DNA of 6,792 bases, taken from Candidatus Sabulitectum sp. (GTDB lineage Bacteria; Fermentibacterota; Fermentibacteria; Fermentibacterales; JCC-6). Below, one piece after another: positions 5,234-6,792 of the stretch. The DNA is taken from positions 1 to 6,792 of the forward strand of contig JAGLQD010000175.1 of assembly GCA_023136985.1 (NCBI GenBank), written 5' to 3'. The notes beneath the pieces are model-generated. The model searched no databases, was not told the DNA's origin, and was given only the letters and a program-made list of their open reading frames with translations. A program made the translations under genes and the position numbers. Positions within the stretch are counted from its first letter, which is position 1; each line of letters begins with the position of its first letter.

Positions 5234-5677
5234 GTGGACATCCGCATGCCCACCATCAACAAAGTTCTTATTTCAGGTAATCTTACTGGAGACCCCAGAA
5301 CCAGAATTCTTGAAAATGGAACCCATGTTGCCAGTTTCGGCGTTGCCAGCAACAAACGGTACCGTGGAAACGATGGAGAATGGCACGAAAAACCGTGTTT
5401 CGTTGAGGTTGTTACCTGGAGGCAGCTGGCGGAAAGAGTCGGCAGCAAGCTTCACAAGGGAAGCCCTGTAATGATCGAGGGGGAACTTCAATTTTCTCAG
5501 TGGAATGCACAGGATGGATCAAAGCGCAGTCGTGTAGAAATTCTTGCCCGAAGTGTCCAGATGCTGGAAAAAACCGGTGATTACGGTCCAAGCCCTTCCC
5601 AGGGAGGCGGCTCAGATGAACCCCCTCGCAAGGAAGAACCGGCTGGACCTGACTACGCCGATGATATTCCATTTTAG
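5234..5677 (+). CDS. ssb: Single-stranded DNA-binding protein
   Basis: A 147-residue SSB that protects single-stranded DNA in replication, recombination and repair. The OB fold occupies about residues 6-112: INKVLISGNLTGDPRTR, ASFGVASNKRY, a conserved Trp-containing strand (EVVTWRQLAERV) and KGSPVMIEGELQFSQW. A Gly/Pro-rich, charged linker leads to the tip DYADDIPF, the acidic peptide that recruits partner enzymes. The GTG start is chosen because AGGGAGAG (5221-5228), inside the end of rpsF, sits at the right distance; an ATG at 5246 is possible but too far from it. It is coupled to rpsF with 2 nt between the genes. Confidence 0.95.
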   Translation: MDIRMPTINKVLISGNLTGDPRTRILENGTHVASFGVASNKRYRGNDGEWHEKPCFVEVVTWRQLAERVGSKLHKGSPVMIEGELQFSQWNAQDGSKRSRVEILARSVQMLEKTGDYGPSPSQGGGSDEPPRKEEPAGPDYADDIPF

Positions 5678-5692
5678 GATCAGGAGTATCCT

Positions 5693-6049
5693 GTGAGCTC
5701 TCAAAGAGATCTGCCCGGATTGAACTATGCTGTTATCATCGGTGTTATTAAACGCCGTAAAAGCCTCAACATGACCCGCTCCGGCCTCCCGGTGCTGCAC
5801 ATGCTTATAGAGAACATTGTAGACTCTTATCCAGGCAGCCTGGATTCCATAGTAGCAGACATTGAAGTCGATGTGTGGGGAAAGCTGGCAACAGCTCTGG
5901 ACGGCAAGCTTCAAGAGGGGGACGCAGTTCTGGTTGAAGGCAGACTGGCACACAAAAAAACAGAAGACAGAGCCGGGGGAGAACACTTTAAAACACTTCT
6001 AAGAGCCCGCCGGATTGAAATTATGGAAAAAAAAGAAAGGAAGGCATAA
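5693..6049 (+). CDS. Second SSB-like OB-fold protein in the priB position
   Basis: A 118-residue protein with the SSB strand order: LNYAVIIGVIKRR, SGLPVLHMLIEN, ADIEVDVWGKLATAL, EGDAVLVEGRLAHKK and LLRARRIEIME. It covers a single OB fold and then stops in a basic tail (KKERKA), with neither linker nor acidic DDIPF tip. It probably binds single-stranded DNA or a partner but should not recruit SSB-interacting enzymes. It uses a GTG start with CAGGAG 6 nt upstream (5681-5686). It lies 15 nt after ssb, and its stop codon abuts the rpsR ATG. Its place between rpsF and rpsR is that of the primosomal gene priB in gammaproteobacteria, itself an SSB derivative. A priB-like job is a guess; an alternative is an SSB paralogue with another specialised role. 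Confidence 0.78.
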   Translation: MSSQRDLPGLNYAVIIGVIKRRKSLNMTRSGLPVLHMLIENIVDSYPGSLDSIVADIEVDVWGKLATALDGKLQEGDAVLVEGRLAHKKTEDRAGGEHFKTLLRARRIEIMEKKERKA

Positions 6050-6301
6050 ATGCCTATCCGTGGTAAAAGAAAAGGAATGAAGATCACCAGGAAGAAGAAA
6101 TGCCGTTTCTGCATGAATCCTGATATGGAGATCACCTACAAGAACGAGAAGATGGTTCAGCGCTACATCAGTGACAGAGGTAAAATTGTTGCCAAGCGTG
6201 TAAGCGGTAACTGTGCAAGACACCAGAGAATGGTTGCCAAAGAGCTGAAGATCGCAAGGTTCCTTGCTCTGGCACCATACCTGAGAGAGCATTACAGGTA
6301 G
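6050..6301 (+). CDS. rpsR: 30S ribosomal protein S18, zinc-ribbon form
   Basis: An 83-residue S18 protein, partner of S6 on the 30S platform. The body is recognisable: KIVAKRVSGNCARHQRMVAKELKIARFLALAPYL. Cys18 and Cys21 (CRFC) with Cys55 and His58 (CARH) form a likely zinc site, the 'C+' version of S18; many organisms carry a form without these residues. The start ATG directly follows the stop of the OB-fold gene and has AAGGAAGG 5 nt upstream. Positions 1-17 are strongly basic, as expected for rRNA contact. Confidence 0.96.
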   Translation: MPIRGKRKGMKITRKKKCRFCMNPDMEITYKNEKMVQRYISDRGKIVAKRVSGNCARHQRMVAKELKIARFLALAPYLREHYR

Positions 6302-6307
6302 AGAAAG

Positions 6308-6792
6308 TTGAGAACACAGATTCAGACAAAAAGAAAAAGACCCAGACAGATCCTGCTTGGCGGGTTGTCCCTGATAACAGGGTTCCCGTTCCTGGCCGCG
6401 GGAGTTTCAGCTGCGCTGTTGAATGGCAGACTCAGCAGAGGGCTTCCTATTGCTGCTGTCATTGTCTTTTTGTCCTGGTATCTCGCAGGTTTTCAGGGGG
6501 CGGCAATTACAACGGTTTGCGCAGCGGTGGCGGCTATCTCTGCAAGATCCGGTTACTCTCTGCTTAAAACCCTGTACATATCTTCCGGGCTTGCGCTGGT
6601 CACTGGTGGGCTACTTTCCCTGGGATTTCCGGGGTTCATGAACATTGGAGAGGCGGAGCTTACGCCACTCAGAGAGGTTTACCTTTCTGCGGGTCTGGAA
6701 ACTGATACCATTGACGCTGTGTTCGCACTGATTACTTACTACTCACCGGGTATCGGTGCTGCTCACATCGTACTTGGTTCCATTGTCTCACT
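6308..6792 (+). CDS. Multi-pass membrane protein, DUF2232/YybS-like (3' partial)
   Basis: An open frame of 161 codons runs off the right edge with no stop. It starts 6 nt after rpsR and in the same frame, probably at TTG 6308 (only a weak GAGAAAG site upstream). The first 14 residues are very basic (KRKRPR), then hydrophobic segments follow at about 15-38, 46-62, 64-79 and 86-107, with another likely beginning near residue 131. The basic N-terminus suggests a cytoplasmic start. Membrane proteins of the DUF2232 (YybS) group often lie between rpsR and rplI, which fits this position. The assignment rests on position and hydropathy rather than on a diagnostic motif; function is not established. 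rplI would be expected just outside the window. Confidence 0.6.
   Translation, partial: MRTQIQTKRKRPRQILLGGLSLITGFPFLAAGVSAALLNGRLSRGLPIAAVIVFLSWYLAGFQGAAITTVCAAVAAISARSGYSLLKTLYISSGLALVTGGLLSLGFPGFMNIGEAELTPLREVYLSAGLETDTIDAVFALITYYSPGIGAAHIVLGSIVS

Overview
The window looks like a chromosome piece from an uncultivated bacterium of the FCB/Fermentibacteria-type candidate phyla. This is inferred from a gingipain-like (family C25) secreted cysteine protease with a C-terminal type IX-secretion/FlgD-like sorting domain, lying next to a core ribosomal operon of bacterial type. No database search was possible, so the taxon is a guess.

Layout. (1) Positions 3-1766 (+) hold the 3' part of a C25 peptidase gene that runs in from the left edge and ends at a strong intrinsic terminator (1787-1817). 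(2) Positions 1876-4676 form an AT-richer accessory block with three units: a HEPN/MNT pair (HI0074-family HEPN protein, then a minimal nucleotidyltransferase) on +; a BrnT toxin/CopG-type antitoxin operon on -; and an AAA ATPase with a DUF4143 (PD-(D/E)XK-like) C-terminus on +. (3) From about 4673 to the right edge is a housekeeping operon on +: a structured leader, rpsF, ssb, a second SSB-like OB-fold gene, rpsR and the start of a multi-membrane-segment protein (DUF2232/YybS-like by position and hydropathy).

The most interesting structure is in the accessory block. The brnT/antitoxin operon sits, with its own promoter and almost nothing else, between two imperfect direct repeats (2593-2737 and 3370-3510). 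The left repeat is the 3' end of the intact nucleotidyltransferase gene plus downstream DNA. The right repeat carries a 20-codon relic of a second nucleotidyltransferase gene, followed by the ATPase promoter. Most coding differences between the copies are synonymous, so the two tails probably diverged as working genes before being brought together. The right copy has a perfect 13-bp inverted repeat that brackets the -35 box of the ATPase promoter; the left copy keeps only part of it.

The brnT and ATPase promoters both place the -10 box exactly 6 nt before the ATG, without a Shine-Dalgarno sequence, suggesting leaderless mRNAs. The other genes mostly have clear Shine-Dalgarno sites, although rpsF, ssb and the second OB-fold gene use TTG or GTG starts.

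The ribosomal operon has an SSB-family paralogue without an acidic tip in the place where priB sits in gammaproteobacteria (rpsF-priB-rpsR). The rpsF leader can fold into a hairpin with an internal loop that overlaps the ribosome-binding site and resembles an S6:S18 autoregulatory element.
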